Shown here: piece by piece, positions 4,761 through 5,356 of the stretch
How the letters are laid out: each line of letters opens with the position of its first letter
How positions within the stretch are numbered: position 1 is the first letter of the stretch
Assembly: GCA_903927605.1 (NCBI GenBank)
Contig: CAIYNT010000055.1
Location: 1 to 5,356, forward strand
Source of the DNA: an uncultured Holophagaceae bacterium
GTDB taxonomy: Bacteria; Acidobacteriota; Holophagae; Holophagales; Holophagaceae
DNA: 5,356 nt
Direction of reading: 5' to 3'
The notes under the pieces: generated by a model
What the model was told of the DNA's origin: nothing
Database searches by the model: none
The model's input: only the letters and a program-made list of their open reading frames with translations
Translations under genes and position numbers: made by a program

Positions 4761-4804
4761 GGCCCGGCGCTGGTGTCCTACCACCAGGTCGGGCCGCGCT
4801 TTTT
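4761..4804 (+). terminator. Hairpin with T-run, plus-strand orientation
   Basis: GGCCCG (4761-4766) pairs with CGGGCC (4790-4795), and the inner CTGGTG (4770-4775) pairs with CACCAG (4782-4787) around a 6-nt loop. On the plus strand the stem is followed, after GCGC, by TTTTTCTTT. It therefore resembles a terminator for transcripts antisense to rep. On the minus strand it would be a hairpin in the rep mRNA leader without a U-run, possibly limiting read-through from the partition genes. Confidence 0.5.
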
Positions 4805-4806
4805 CT

Positions 4807-5097
4807 TTATGCGTTAGAAGACTTCAGGCCCACCCGCAGCAACTCTTCCACGAGGCCCCCGAGGGTGACAGACCCACGCCCCTGGGCAGCCCTGCGACGG
4901 ACAATTTCCATATCCAGCGCCTGAAGAAGGTCTGAGGGCACCCTGACGAACAGTGGTTCCTTGGCAACAGCCAACACTTTGGGGCGCCCAGGACGCGGAG
5001 TGGCTTCGGCAGCGACCTGGCGTAAAGCCATCTCTTCGTGCCCCACACCGATTGCCCCAAGGATGCCATCGACATCGACCCTGCCCTTCTTGCTCAT
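4807..5097 (-). CDS. Ribbon-helix-helix DNA-binding protein, probable ParA partner
   Basis: This 96-aa protein is the likely centromere-binding partner of the ParA ATPase encoded just upstream. Its C-terminal half (about 47-92) looks like a ribbon-helix-helix fold: the strand EPLFVRVPSDLL, then helix LDMEIVRRRAAQG, then the second helix GSVTLGGLVEELLRVGLK. The N-terminal half is Gly/Ala-rich with a basic PRPGRPK stretch (35-40), as expected for a flexible tail that contacts ParA. The ATG at 5097 has GGAGG about 7 nt upstream. The gap to the parA stop is 31 bp, so the genes are probably cotranscribed. Small RHH proteins often repress their own par operon. It could instead be a copy-number repressor. 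No named family such as ParG is claimed. Confidence 0.75.
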   Translation of the reverse strand: MSKKGRVDVDGILGAIGVGHEEMALRQVAAEATPRPGRPKVLAVAKEPLFVRVPSDLLQALDMEIVRRRAAQGRGSVTLGGLVEELLRVGLKSSNA

Positions 5098-5128
5098 GGT
5101 TGGCCTCCGCTTTCAGGCTATCATGAAA

Positions 5129-5356
5129 TCAGAATATCTTGCTTGCTGCAATCTTCTCAACGATCTGTTTGGCCTCAAAAGACGCAGCCCCACCCACGTA
5201 GAGCAGACTCTTGCCATTGGCATAGGACTCCTCCACTGCGATCCTCTCCCCTAGGTGTCCCAGGTAGACGAATCGCCCCTCCTTGGCCTTGGATTGGAGG
5301 GCCTCCTGGACGGACCGCGCTCGGGCGGTCTCCCTGTAGGCGTTCAGGACCACCCC
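5129..5356 (-). CDS. parA: ParA-type partition ATPase, C-terminal fragment (runs off right edge)
   Basis: Only the last 75 residues are visible. They match the C-terminal end of ParA/MinD-type ATPases, which position plasmids by ATP-dependent binding to the nucleoid. The visible pattern is VVLNAYRETARARSVQEAL, then a strand-rich VYLGHLGERIAVEESYANGKSL and the terminal helix FEAKQIVEKIAASKIF before TGA. The ERIAVEESYANGKSL segment corresponds to the ParA motif in which the protein is typically R-A..EA...G.S. The Walker A region lies outside the window, so ATPase activity cannot be checked. It is followed after 31 bp by the RHH gene and then rep, a common partition-replication order. The call is strong for the superfamily, moderate for a plasmid partition role. 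Confidence 0.82.
   Translation of the reverse strand, partial: GVVLNAYRETARARSVQEALQSKAKEGRFVYLGHLGERIAVEESYANGKSLLYVGGAASFEAKQIVEKIAASKIF

Noticed and set aside
4961..5254. Plus-strand frame opposite the RHH and ParA genes
   Set aside because: Antisense to two well-supported genes, with no family features.
1..5356. Circular closure joining the recombinase to the ParA fragment
   Set aside because: Joining the two ends keeps the frame but would fuse half a resolvase to a ParA C-terminus, which is not credible; more likely both genes continue outside the window.

Overview
The window looks like most of the backbone of a mobilizable, GC-rich bacterial plasmid, probably from a Gram-negative (Pseudomonadota-like) host. 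The host is inferred only from base composition and protein families. The window is a fragment: a serine recombinase runs off the left edge and a ParA-type ATPase runs off the right edge.

Left part (1-2516), recombination and mobilization. A serine resolvase N-terminus (360 to 1, minus) has a perfect 22-bp inverted repeat just upstream. Next, on the minus strand, is a MobA/MobL (MOBQ) relaxase starting at 2045. It has Tyr25 and a His-rich metal motif. Its coding signal appears to change reading frame near 1200, next to a nested 60-nt palindrome, and continues in another frame to 500. Divergent from it is an 83-aa MobC-like protein (2265-2516, plus). The interval between them contains a 7-bp hairpin with a GAA loop followed by CAGTGAGC. 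This closely resembles the oriT layout of the IncQ plasmids RSF1010/R1162, so the order mobA-oriT-mobC matches an IncQ-type mobilization cassette.

Middle part (2517-3595), almost without recognisable genes but very rich in perfect hairpins. It holds one small unrecognised reading frame (about 2779-3051, plus) that may also contain a frame break.

Right part (3516-5356), replication and partition. The putative oriV has four iterons at an exact 23-bp period and two further iterons toward rep. Identical, inverted DnaA boxes lie outside the tandem block and between it and the distal iterons. The initiator gene (4733 to 3843, minus, RepA_C type) ends directly beside the last iteron. Upstream of it are a ribbon-helix-helix partition-type protein (5097 to 4807) and the C-terminus of a ParA ATPase (to 5129). 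The likely gene order is parA, RHH gene, rep, all on the minus strand and reading toward oriV.

Together the genes would provide replication (Rep/iterons/DnaA), segregation (ParA plus RHH partner), multimer resolution (resolvase) and transfer by a helper conjugation system (MobA, MobC, oriT). I found no cargo, CRISPR, tRNA or rRNA genes.
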